Origin: Phorcus lineatus
Lineage: Eukaryota > Mollusca > Gastropoda > Trochida > Trochidae
Length of the DNA stretch: 64,000 bases
Assembly (NCBI GenBank): GCA_921293015.1
Contig: OV121085.1
Coordinates: 20,659,911-20,723,910, forward strand
Direction of reading: 5' to 3'
Shown piece by piece: positions 1 through 10,346 of the stretch (position 1 is its first letter; every line of letters starts with the position of its first letter). Made by a program: the position numbers and the translations under genes. The notes beneath the pieces are model-generated. The model searched no databases. It was not told the origin of the DNA and saw only the letters and a list, made by a program, of their open reading frames with translations.

Positions 1-381
1 TTGTTAACTAACAAAGTGACGCTTTCCAGCTGACTACTTTTCAAGTTAATGGGCAAATCTGATGGTTACATAGGAGAGACTTATTGATCAACAACTACAC
101 AGTGATTAGTAGTGTTGCAGTCGTGGCTGCAAAGGGAAACAACTCTAGATGACAAGAAAAGGGAATACTTATAATTTCACAAGAGTATTCACATGCATTT
201 ATGTCAACATAAGGCTACTTTAATGTCTTTACATATTTCTTTTTAATTAATTCATATTTCCTCATTCTTACATTACAAGACATTTACTCCATGTTGGATT
301 CAGGAGCTTTCAATCGAGTGATCTACCATCTTACATGCAATCAGTCCACCCCAAGATCAATCACTGTATATTCTCATGTAG

Positions 382-546
382 ATTCACTGATGTGACACCG
401 TATGGGTTGGACCGAGAGGGTCACTGCCGGGGAGGGTTACAGCAGCAGAAGCCTGATGGTTTCACCAAGAGCACGTCCGTTCACGTACATGGAGCTGACC
501 TCAACACCACCGACACGCTCAGGCGTCTTGAACCATACGTGTCAAG
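382..546 (+). CDS. SAXO4: SAXO4 penultimate coding exon
   Basis: Enters at the third base of an arginine codon and leaves with AG of the next arginine codon (phase 2 on both sides), so it is a symmetric exon. It carries the GLDREG..RGG block, the best-conserved part of the visible protein. The open frame to its left from 335 is intronic and not coding. Confidence 0.85.
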
Positions 547-1120
547 GTAATTGCTACGTTATGATATTATAAATTCAATACTCTGAGTCTGACTTTTCAC
601 TACTGGATATTTATTCAAGGAGTCCTATTTGTCAAATGTTACTCATTATCCAAAACTGATTTGCACTAAAAGAGATCAAGGTATATTTCTACAAGTGACA
701 TTGACGTTGGATCAATATTTATGTCACAATTCTATGACATCAATATTCAAGAAGCCTATTCAGTTCAATGGTGACTTTATTCATTATTAAAACTGTAAAA
801 GTATGATTTTAATGATTTTAGATAAAATCTCACCCTTGTGACTTCTGATATCAATTATATCAACAACCTTTTGGTGAGATTCTCTATTTAATTAATATTA
901 TGAAAATATTTGAATGATGATGGTTGAAAATTTTAGATTTTAGAAATGCTCTGAAAGCTTTATTTCACTATGAACTTTAGCACTAACATATCTCAAGGTT
1001 TCTGCATACACTGGAATGTCAATACCTCTGTGTTCCAGGAGTATAAAAGCAAGAGACGTGTTCTACGACGACCACCTACACGATAGCAAGTCACATCGCA
1101 TCACCTCTGCTGTATATTAG
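382..1120 (+). CDS. SAXO4: SAXO4 (PPP1R32)-like protein, C-terminal two exons
   Basis: Two exons joined in frame: 382..546 (acceptor TGTAG, donor AG|GTAATT, phase 2) and 1039..1120 (acceptor TTCCAG, stop TAG at 1118). They encode about 82 C-terminal residues. The segment GLDREGHCRGGLQQQKPDGF, then LRRLEPYV, RSIKARDVFY and DSKSHRITSAVY aligns along its length with the C terminus of human SAXO4, which from memory reads GLDQEGWTRGGIQPQMPGGY, LRHLHPHVGR, DPFY and a serine/histidine-rich end. SAXO4 is a ciliary and sperm axoneme protein that stabilises microtubules and was first listed as a protein phosphatase 1 regulatory subunit. The 5' exons lie left of the window. The gene converges on DAGLA. 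The splice sites and reading frame are seen; the family name rests on alignment from memory. Confidence 0.82.
547..1038 (+). other. SAXO4 last intron
   Basis: Phase-2 GT..AG intron of 492 bp, AT-rich. Nothing else recognised. The 381 bp before it are the 3' part of the preceding intron. Confidence 0.75.
1039..1120 (+). CDS. SAXO4: SAXO4 last coding exon
   Basis: It is 82 nt after acceptor GTTCCAG: one base completing an arginine codon, 26 codons (SIKARDVFYDD...ITSAVY) and TAG. Too short to show as an independent ORF; found by continuing the phase of the preceding exon. Human SAXO4 ends in the same register, with D-x-FY followed by H-x-S. Confidence 0.82.
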
Positions 1121-2038
1121 CTGCATCTACTTAAGTCACTCAAACTGTGATAGATATTTGACCTATCTATGATCTGCTGAAGTTCTTATATTATGTTTTG
1201 TACATTTTCATGTATTATGCAACCAATTCAGAACTTTGGCATCTACAAGGAAATCCAAAGTTGAAATATTTCGTTACTTTTGAATTTCAACTGGTATTTC
1301 TTTAACCAAAAGTTTTTTAAAAGATGTAATATAAGAGCTGGCAAACTATTGACATTACCGATGAAAGTCAATTTCATTGACGAAAATGACCATATTTAAT
1401 AATGCAAGTTAACATAAATTTCAATCTACATCAACACCAAGTTGTTAATCTCTTTTACAATTTTTTTCATGTATGTATATATGTCTGTACATTTGTGTGA
1501 GTGTTTTATTGTTATGATTATTATTTGCTCAAATGAATTGCTTTTAAATGGCCAGTGAGCAAAATCTGAACCTTCTCCTACTTCTGGTGTTAGACTTGGG
1601 AATATGTTTCTGCAAATGCTCCGAAGTCAACATGAAGCATTCTTTCCCAAAAGAAGATGCTGTCTTATCTAGAAGACCTCCTCGGATCAATAGAGAATCC
1701 TTTTTTGGTAAAATTGTGGGCTAGTGACCATTGTTGAGAATTATTTTACATTTTCAATCATGTTTAGCTCACAACTTAATTATTGATTTATTGGGTAGCA
1801 GGGTTAATTTTGTAGATGTTTAATTCTACACTAACACTGTCTCAAAACTGATCTATAATCAATAGCTCAATTTTATAACCATTTAGTCATTGCTCATATT
1901 TATTGCTTTCAGAAGTCTTTATATCTGTGATAAGCTCAGCATTGATTTATTTGTAGATTTTTTATTCTAACCAATTGTACATTGTAGGGATGATTGCACC
2001 ATAATTTTTGTATATGAGTGTTGTTACTTGTTTTGACT

Positions 2039-2044
2039 AATAAA
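2039..2044 (+). other. candidate polyadenylation signal of SAXO4
   Basis: First AATAAA on the + strand after the SAXO4 stop, giving a 3' UTR of about 0.9 kb; a T/G-rich stretch follows. A second AATAAA lies at 2338..2343. Position only; no transcript evidence. Confidence 0.35.
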
Positions 2045-2221
2045 ATATCCAGCAAACTTGTTTCTATTTCCACTAACAGGCTTTAGAACCAAAAAGTATT
2101 ACCCAGAGACCAAATCTACTGACTTAAAGTTTGTAAATTCTAATTTTGCACTTGTAACTAATTCTGGTTCAACTGTTATTAATCACTGTTACTGTTATCT
2201 GCGTGCTAGTTTCCAAATTCT

Positions 2222-2276
2222 TGAGTTTTTATCTCAAGCGCTACTTGGGCAAATTTTCAGCCATAAGCAGCATACA
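2222..2276 (+). repeat. decayed SINE tail copy
   Basis: The stretch reading AGCGCTACTTGGGCAAATTT followed by TCAGCCATAAGCAGC matches, with scattered mismatches, the SINE tail at 20874..20930 (ACGCCGCTTGGGCAATATTT, CAGCCATTAGCGG). No flanking duplication is visible. It explains the short open frame at 2058..2309, which is not a gene. Confidence 0.55.
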
Positions 2277-2453
2277 GAGATTTTGTTACGGATGCTGTTG
2301 TGGTTATAGTATGGCATAAAATACAATTATAGTTTGAAATAAAGTATCAAGGGGAAACCAATTTCTTACAGACAACCAAGAAATGACTCTGATGATAATG
2401 GTTTTCATTTGTAAAGTGTCCGCGCTTTTACTCAAACATACTTTGAAAGTTGC

Positions 2454-2659
2454 TCCATCATATACCCTGACATCCTTCGGCCTAAAACGCTTGTATCGCT
2501 TAGGGCTGGTTAATCATGGCTATTTATAGCCTACATTGACATTTGTTTGAACTCTCATCCAGATGGTGCCGCTATTGCTGAATGCGAGTCATTTCATTGG
2601 CTTGCTATATTTAGCGATACGAGAGTTTTAGGCCGTAGGATATCAGGGTAAATGATGGA
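2454..2659. mobile_element. foldback MITE with 49-bp terminal inverted repeats
   Basis: Left arm 2454..2502 (starts TCCATCATATACCCTGACAT) pairs with right arm 2611..2659 (ends CAGGGTAAATGATGGA) at about 43 of 49 positions. Spacer of 108 bp, no coding capacity. This is the architecture of a non-autonomous DNA transposon or foldback element. Superfamily not assigned; no clear target-site duplication seen. Confidence 0.75.
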
Positions 2660-5600
2660 ACTAGGCGGAGACAAATACGCTGATGCTAAAAGGCACCCGA
2701 AACTTAGGAAATGAAAACAATCGTGGTCACTACTTGGTCTGTAGTCCATCAAAGGAGGTCCTAATGGTTTGAAACATGACATCACAGACATTTGGAATCA
2801 CAATAAAACTTTTATTTCTTCAGAGCTAATAATGCAAAATAATGTCAACATTCTCTGGTAAGTGGTTTGTCTACTGGTAAAGGTTCTGATTTCCTCAGAT
2901 CACATTATAACAGACTACGCTGATTTAACATACAGCGAACAAACTATACTTACTTATACCTAATCTCTGTCCAAGTAACTCATTTGCATACCTCATCAGT
3001 TTGAGCAAACACAAACTTTCACAAGAAAACAAAATCTAAGAAAAACTAAAGATAATGTATTCGGTGCAAAAGAGAATATTGTAGATATTGCAATGTTTTT
3101 ATAACAACGGCTCAACATAAATATGGCACATGGTTTCTTCATTATGAGTATTCCTGCATATTGATCGATGAAGTCATATTCATCTAATATTCTCAAGCTT
3201 TAGATTTCTTAAATAAATTCTGATGAAAATATGATGTACATACCAAAGGATATTTTCTAATCACAAACATTGCCAAAACCATGAAGACATAAACAATAAT
3301 GATATTACTAATTTAAAAGTTTATATGAAAATTGGCATTTGACTCATTCACATACAATCTTTTCTCATAAAATTAAATATCGTTTTTTTAAAGGGACAGA
3401 GAATGTATTGGCACCATCTTGGTTTTTTTGGACTGATTTTGAGACAAAATGCTGACAGTCAGATGACACAATCTTCCGTGTTTGCATGGCGGTAGCTGGA
3501 CATGTTTACTCAAAAGAGGGCATTTAAAAAATATTTAAAACTGATGAAAACATTTGTTCATAGATTAGCTTTTAGATATAATGGAATGATTTTGTCTATA
3601 ATAGTAATAAATTAATGATTTGTCAAACAATGCAAAAACATACAAATCTAACATATGTAACAGCAAACAACACATTTCAAGGTATTTCATCGCCTGCCAA
3701 TAAGCAAAATATTAATGTAATAGAACTTTTGTAAAGTTATGTTTCTACATAACTGCATAAGTACACTAACAGGCCAAATACTAGAGAAATTCCACTTAAA
3801 ATGCAAAGTATTTAATGCAGAAATGTACAAACTGGTAATCTTTTGACTGTAATATGTTTACTTCAGTTAAAGTTTAAAATATTCTCAAGCTTTCCAAGTT
3901 GGATAATATCACTGTTTAACTAAAAAAATCAATTTGAAGTACTAAAATATGGGAAGGAAAACACATCTAATTGAAAAGACTAATAATTTGCTATAGAAAA
4001 AACAGTATCTACTCATCCAAAATTGGATTCACTAAAATAGCAATAAATTGACTTAGATCACTGCATTACCGTTTTTCATCATTTACTGCAAAAATTATAA
4101 ATGTTGCATTTTTATATTTGGGATCACTCTACCTTAAATTGAACAAGTTCTAGTTCTCACCTACGCTGATTTAGTTTCTGGCTGGTACAGTCAATGCTGT
4201 ATGGGTTCGAATCCTGCATGGGGGCCTCAACCCCAAAGTAATTACAAGAACTTGTACTATTTAAGATTGTGTGATCCCGATATAACAATGTTACATTTGA
4301 TCTCTATGTAAATGTGATGTATCTCTCATTGCATACAATAAAATCAATCGATAACGTCTTTGATTGTTCAATCAGAAAAAAATGGTATTGATTTGTAAAA
4401 CTAAAACACTACATGAAAAAATAAAATAACCATTCTTAAAGCTGTACTGCAACATTATGTAAGTGTTCTTTGTCAATAAACAAATATGATATATTGATTA
4501 AAGCAATATTACAAGATATGTTTTGCAAGTTAATAAGCAATATTGTATATATGTTTTTTTTAACATAACTTCATTGCAAAATATAATTACAGCATCCCTG
4601 AAGATTACAGCAAGGGCAAAAAGCCAATAAAAATGAAATGTCATTTGTTTTACACAAACATGATTGCATCTTTCATCAAATATTTGGTTTCGATGCTAAA
4701 TAGTTTTTAATGATAAATAACTAAAGGAGCTCTTTATATCGTTGATTTAAAAACCTTTCCACACAAACCTTGCAGTATATATTTGTGGTGACATGATTTG
4801 ACACTAATTCTCTCATTCAAACAATTATGTCATCTTTAAAGAAAAATAAGAAGAAAAAATACATATTCTAAGACTTTAACACTGAAGATATGGAAATTTA
4901 AAAAAAAATCACTTTGAGTAAAAAAGAAAGTTTTACAAAAGCAAATGGATACAGAATTATTTGATAAATACAAAATAAGTATGTTTATGTTTCTTCATCT
5001 GTAATTTTAAACTTAATTTTGTGAGTAGCTTAATTTTCCCTACAAAATTTTCAAATCTGTGTTAGAAGATTCAATAACCAAAGTAATCACATTTTGTTGC
5101 CTATAGTATAAATAATGTATGGTGTTTAGAATTTTGTCAATTATGGAATACTTAATCATTGTGTCTTTGATATCATGAAAATATTTTTTAATAAATTTCA
5201 TAATATACATTCAAGTATGACTAAATTGTTTTTCATGGTATTATAAATGTATATTCAAAATATGTGAGATAAGTAAATGAAATCAAAATGGACAAAATAA
5301 AATATTTTGGTACATTTTTTAGGTATCCTTTAAACAAACAATAGAAAGCATAATATTTTTCAATTCTAAGATAACAATTTTGCTTAACAATATCACATGT
5401 AACTGCTGTCATAAAAGTAAATATTGCAAATCTTCTATAACAGTTATTTATTGAAGTACTTCAAAATAACTATAATAATTTTACATCTGGTAAGTTAGAA
5501 ACACGGCCACGAGTTAAAAGATGACACTCATGAATAATTATGTTATTTACATAAGAGAAATGAAAAATAATTTATCATGACTGTGAGATTGTCAAAGACA

Positions 5601-5954
5601 TTGATGTAAAGTAAAACTTAAAAAGATTGTACAGAATAGCATAAAAGCATAAAATATTCAATTAATGTCTCACAATATGTATACTTGATCTGATGCACAT
5701 GGAAAATAGCTTTAAGAAATTGAAGCTGCAAATAAACTTCTTTTATATATGGGAGAACATTTGCTCTGATGACTCATCTTGCACAGAATGCCATTATTTG
5801 GTTGGGCCCAGCTTTTATGGTAGAGCTCTGTGAAGCTCTGTGATTTAAGGATTGGGGTAAGGGTCAGAATGAGGATAATCTGGGTTATTGTCGCATTTCT
5901 AGTGGGTGAGAGCCCAGGCTTATTGTTAGGATTATTTCCAAGTAAATGTTAGAT
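2660..5954. other. intergenic, AT-rich, mostly featureless
   Basis: About 3.3 kb without a supportable gene. Contains a tRNA-like relic near 4141..4262 and many short A/T runs. It may include distal parts of a long DAGLA 3' UTR, but nothing in the sequence decides this. Confidence 0.6.
4141..4262 (+). mobile_element. tRNA-derived SINE relic
   Basis: A perfect pol III B box (GGTTCGAATCC, 4203..4213) follows an A-box-like TGGCTGGTACAG about 30 bp upstream. The segment is bounded by a short inverted pair, ACAAGTTCT near 4144 and AGAACTTGT near 4247. It cannot fold as a complete tRNA, so a SINE or tRNA pseudogene is likelier than a functional tRNA. Confidence 0.45.
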
Positions 5955-6416
5955 TTGTTGTGCCAGTACTGGTAACAGTTACAGCCCAGGTTTAGGGTTG
6001 GAGTTAGGATTAGGGTTAGAGTAGAGTAAGTGTTGTGCCAGTACTGGTAACAGTTACAGCCCAGGTTTAGGGTTGGAGTTAGGATTAGGGTTAGAGTAGA
6101 GTAAGTGTTGTGCCAGTACTGGTAACAGTTACAGCCCAGGTTTAGGGTTGGAGTTAGGATTAGGGTTAGAGTAGAGTAAGTGTTGTGCCAGTACTGGTAA
6201 CAGTTACAGCCCAGGTTTAGGGTTGGAGTTAGGATTAGGGTTAGAGTAGAGTAAGTGTTGTGCCAGTACTGGTAACAGTTACAGCCCAGGTTTAGGTTTA
6301 GGGTTGGAGTTAGGATTAGGGTTAGAGTAGAGTAAGTGTTGTGCCAGTACTGGTAACAGTTACAGCCCAGGTTTAGGTTTAGGGTTGGAGTTAGGATTAG
6401 GGTTAGAGTAGAGTAC
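5955..6416. repeat. 75-bp tandem array with embedded TTAGGG
   Basis: Six copies starting at 5955, 6030, 6105, 6180, 6255 and 6336. Period 75 bp; the fifth copy carries a 6-bp TTTAGG insertion. Each unit has GTGCCAGTACTGGTAACAGT followed by a run of TTAGGG-like hexamers. Copies are nearly identical, so the array is young or homogenised. Confidence 0.95.
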
Positions 6417-6453
6417 TAGTAAGTGTTAGGATAATTGTGTCAGTAACGGTAAG

Positions 6454-6685
6454 AGTTAGAGTCTAGGTTTAGAGTTAGGGATTTAAGGGTAGGATTAGGG
6501 TCAGAGTACTGGTTAGAGTCTAGGTTTAGAGTTAGGGAGTTAAGGGTAGGATTAGGGTCAGAGTACAGGTTAGAGTCTAGGTTTAGAGTTAGGGAGTTAA
6601 GGGTAGGATTAGGGTCAGAGTACAGGTTAGAGTCTAGGTTTAGAGTTAGGGAGTTAAGGGTAGGATTAGGGTCAGAGTACTGGTT
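6454..6685. repeat. 57-bp tandem array, TTAGGG-like
   Basis: Four copies of a unit around GGTTAGAGTCTAGGTTTAGA..GGATTAGGGTCAGAGTAC. 57 is divisible by three, so the minus strand stays open as a 19-residue repeat; that frame is an artefact. It shares hexamers with the 75-bp array next to it and probably has the same origin. Confidence 0.92.
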
Positions 6686-9104
6686 AGGGTTATTGTCAAA
6701 GATCTGTAAGGGGATGAGGACCTCGTTCTCTGGAATGTGATTGGCCATGGGGTATTTATCAGTCAAGGTAAATTATTTTAGAAAATTAATTGAAAAAAAA
6801 GAAGATTTAAACTTAAAGACTTATTGGCAATAACATCCACAATGATAACAGCTTGATAAGATATTCCGACTAACTGCAGATATTGGGTTTTGTGTCTGCA
6901 TCACTGGTCTAGAATCAGGGGATAGCTTACATAGAACAAATTTTAAGTATCATTTAGCAATTACGATTTATTTCAAGATATTCTTTCTAAAGAGGATCTC
7001 GAATTTCTGAGACATCAGTGAAACAGAGAATAATAATTCCAATAATCACCAGAAAAGCAAGGGATTGAGCAATGGGTTTACAATAAGGCAGAACACACGT
7101 CATTGCAGTAAACTTCTTTGACTAAACTAGATAATTGTTCAACATTCTCCAGTATTGCAAGCCTGTAAGTTATGCCTAGAAAGCTTTTTCATGGATTAAA
7201 ATGGAATTGACAAATCTCTAAATTGTCTTCAAGAAATGGCCATTGCATCAATTTCATACAATTCTATTGTCCCTGATCAAGGGCTACTATATAGCTACGG
7301 AAAATACTAATCTAAAAGTTGCTGAAATAATAAACCAACTAAAATCGAAGTTGATCAGTATCTATGGGACCCTTAAAGATGGGAGCTCTCTCGATAAGCA
7401 TACATTGACAAGGCGTTTGCGAACATATGTATATTATATATGTAAAAAGTTCAACAATCTTATTGCATCCCCTAGACTTATGCTACAGACTTTTAACTGA
7501 CCATATTGTTGTAGCATGTAACCATGGAAAAAGATGAAGACAAAACAATTTACATTCAAACTTTGAAGGCAATAAACTTTAATATTATTTTTTTTATAGG
7601 AAAATAGAAATAATGTTTTTGTTATGCTTAATCAAGTGTTTAATTGTCCCATCGAACAAGAAAACAGTGATGGAAAATAGCAAAAAAATCTACCCAAAGA
7701 GAAAAAGGTAGAAGTTTCCATTCTTAACTCAACATAGTTATCAAAATACCACAGAGGATATTGCTCCTTCATGCTATAGCTCAATATGGTCAAGATAAAA
7801 TCTGTAACACAATTATCACCATTTGGTTTCTAGAATGACAAGCAACAAACAACATCCTTGTAACACCTATAATTGACACTGTCATAACTCCCAGTATGAC
7901 AAAGACTATATGATATCAATCAACACAAATTTTCCCATTATGAAACATTTGTCACTTCAAATTGATATGGCAAAGATAAATATGCATATATGTTAAAACA
8001 AACATTGGGACTGTTGAATCTTGTCTTTTTGTCAATAAGCTGCAATTTATCACTTGAAATTACAGAACACTTTATTTCAACCTTTGAAAGGGTTGTTATA
8101 CATAAAATTGACTTAAAGGTATTGACTTGATAATTTCAAATATGATTAAATTTCTTAAAATGATACCACCCTAGTTGAAAATTTTATTCATGTATATTTA
8201 TTCTCTACTATTTAATTCAATTTGCATTTTATTTTGAATGAACACAGTTTTTAGCGATCACTTAAACATATTATACTTACTTGACATTACAGACTGCAAG
8301 TATATATTGTGATAAAGCATAATTAACAAGGGCAATTAACTATTTCAATAAACCAATTTGACAACGATTTGTCAGAGTCAAAATGGATGATAAACAAATT
8401 TGGCTTTTTTCATTTTCAAAATGTTTAAAACTCCATCCTTTGATATCATAGTTGTAACACAGTGAAAAACACATTTTAATTAAAAAATGATTCCATAGAG
8501 AGCAAGACATGTAGATGTCTAGATTGTGAACATCCTCACAGGTATATACATGTAAATACAGAGCAAAGTCTACCAAAAATAAAAGCTGTTAACCTTTGAA
8601 AATAAACACTATATTTGACCACAAGATATATACACTGACTTGCATTTAGTACCTTCGGTACTAATTTCCTTCCAGAAATAAGTAATGTACACTCAAAGGT
8701 ACGGGTCTGCTGTGAAGTCTTCCATATTCATTGCTTGCTTCATATCTCTGACATCCATGAAATAAGGAAAAAAGATTCCAAAACTTTTATGAGAACTTGA
8801 CAAATTGATCTACATCAGTATAACAGAACCTGGCAAATTGTTATCAATCTTATATTCCTTCATATTCTTCATTTTGAGTTCTTATGAATGGTATCTAATC
8901 TTCTATCTGTATTTTGTCTTCCAACTGAAATTTCTTGTCTGCAGAATATTCTGACAGACATATCTTATACATATTCGCTTTTGTCCGAAAAATAATTGTT
9001 GAGATTGGAAACACAAAAGAAAGCATGGCAGACCTTAAACTGAATGCAAATCCGTGAAAACCATATCACTCAGCCTAGAATAACCCCACCCATAGAGGAT
9101 TGGG
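6686..9104 (-). other. DAGLA 3' flank and probable 3' UTR
   Basis: No gene recognised. TTTATT (AATAAA on the minus strand) occurs at 8183..8188 and 8197..8202, about 0.9 kb past the DAGLA stop, and at other sites further away. A 3' UTR ending near 8.2 kb is plausible but unproven. Confidence 0.5.
8183..8202 (-). other. candidate DAGLA polyadenylation signals
   Basis: Two AATAAA hexamers on the minus strand, 14 bp apart, about 0.9 kb after the stop. Several other AATAAA sites lie further downstream, so the real cleavage site is open. Confidence 0.25.
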
Positions 9105-10346
9105 CTATGCCTCCGACTCCTGAGCGGCAAACACCTCGTCCGAGTGTATGGAGGACAGCCTACTGTCAGGGATACCGTCCACTGCTGTGCTGGTCAGGGA
9201 AGCCTGGGGAGTCCCATGTTGTCCTGTGAGTCGTGCTCGGGGCAGTTTCTTGTCTGACCCTTCCGACTCCTCAAACACATCAGCATCATCCTGTAGATGA
9301 GCAATGTCCATCATTTCTGTTGATCGTCTCATTTTTGAGAGGGCAGGTTGAATGAAGAGAGATTCTGATTCACAATGTTTTAAGAAATGTGGGTGTTTCC
9401 TCTTTGCAGGTTCAAATCGGATAGCCGGGTGGTAAGCTCCGTGGGGGTATCCGGTTCCAGCAGAAGAATAATGGAGGTTTGGATGACCATATTCATACTG
9501 GGTGGACTCGTCAGGCGAGTGCCGATTGTACACTATCTTGTGACCATCTTTGACCTGATGTGAAGGATTTTCTATAGGATTCCCTGAAGGATCTGTCACA
9601 GTCACACAGTTTGAGTCTGCCATTTGTTGTTCCTCTTTCTCATGTTCCAATATAAGAACACTCTTAGGTCCATTCAACGCTGACTTGACCATGTGGCCAT
9701 TATCTACACTCTGTCCTTTAATCAGATCATCATCAAACTCAACCTTTTTCCTCTTTGCATTGCTTTCCACGACCTTCACCTCTTCCTCTTCGTCAGATGC
9801 TGCATCAGGCACATCAATTTTTACACTCTCTGACCGAACCTTATGCAAGGGTGACTGCTCAATGGTCTTCAGCTGAGGTGAAGACTGAATTGGTCGGCGA
9901 GTCCCCTCCCGGTCAATGAGACTGCCACTATGACTCAGCCCTCCAACGCTGGACACATCAGACAGAGTCTCAGGACTTGCTAGAGGAGCAGCAACCCATT
10001 CCTTCTCCTGGAAATCTAGCTGGTCTGGTCTTGAAGTAGTCCCCACTGCATTCATCTGCTGGATTTGTTCCACTGTCAGCATCTGTTCCGGGACCACGTT
10101 CTCCCAGCTCACGGTCTCAGACTGAGGACCACTCCCATTGCTGGTGGCGCCACCTGCAGCCTCCGGGGCTGTAAAACACACGTTGGTGAAGCTGGTCTCC
10201 CCCACTGCTGCTCCTGCTCCTGCTCCTGCAGTACGTGCGGGTGAAGCGTTGTTAGCGGAGGAGAGAGACTCGTGGGACAGCAGAGCCTTCCTTTCTGCTT
10301 CTGTTAATGTCCTCACAGGCTTTGCTGGGCCAACTTTCTGTAGAAC
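9105..10346 (-). CDS. DAGLA: DAGLA terminal exon: long C-terminal tail
   Basis: It is 1242 nt, acceptor TTACCAG, phase 0, stop TAG at 9107..9105; 413 residues. Starts [11 protein letters not shown]. Low-complexity, Ser/Thr/acidic: an Ala/Gly run, [17 protein letters not shown] (human TMESLSDTESLYSF), SSPQL (human GSPSLHAVL), [27 protein letters not shown] (human GHLFYIDPAI). Many Ser-Pro and RxxS sites suggest phosphorylation control, as known for vertebrate alpha. I see no PPxxF Homer-binding motif, which vertebrate DAGLA has. Higher GC than its surroundings, as expected of coding sequence. Confidence 0.95.
   Translation of the reverse strand, partial: VLQKVGPAKPVRTLTEAERKALLSHESLSSANNASPARTAGAGAGAAVGETSFTNVCFTAPEAAGGATSNGSGPQSETVSWENVVPEQMLTVEQIQQMNAVGTTSRPDQLDFQEKEWVAAPLASPETLSDVSSVGGLSHSGSLIDREGTRRPIQSSPQLKTIEQSPLHKVRSESVKIDVPDAASDEEEEVKVVESNAKRKKVEFDDDLIKGQSVDNGHMVKSALNGPKSVLILEHEKEEQQMADSNCVTVTDPSGNPIENPSHQVKDGHKIVYNRHSPDESTQYEYGHPNLHYSSAGTGYPHGAYHPAIRFEPAKRKHPHFLKHCESESLFIQPALSKMRRSTEMMDIAHLQDDADVFEESEGSDKKLPRARLTGQHGTPQASLTSTAVDGIPDSRLSSIHSDEVFAAQESEA

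Noticed and set aside
5955..6685. A telomere end
   Set aside because: The TTAGGG hexamers are interspersed in 57- and 75-bp units and sit between two genes, so this is interstitial.
6440..6766. 108-codon minus frame with NSLTLNLDSNLYSDPNPTL repeats
   Set aside because: Translation of the 57-bp TTAGGG-like array; no splice or start context and no conservation.
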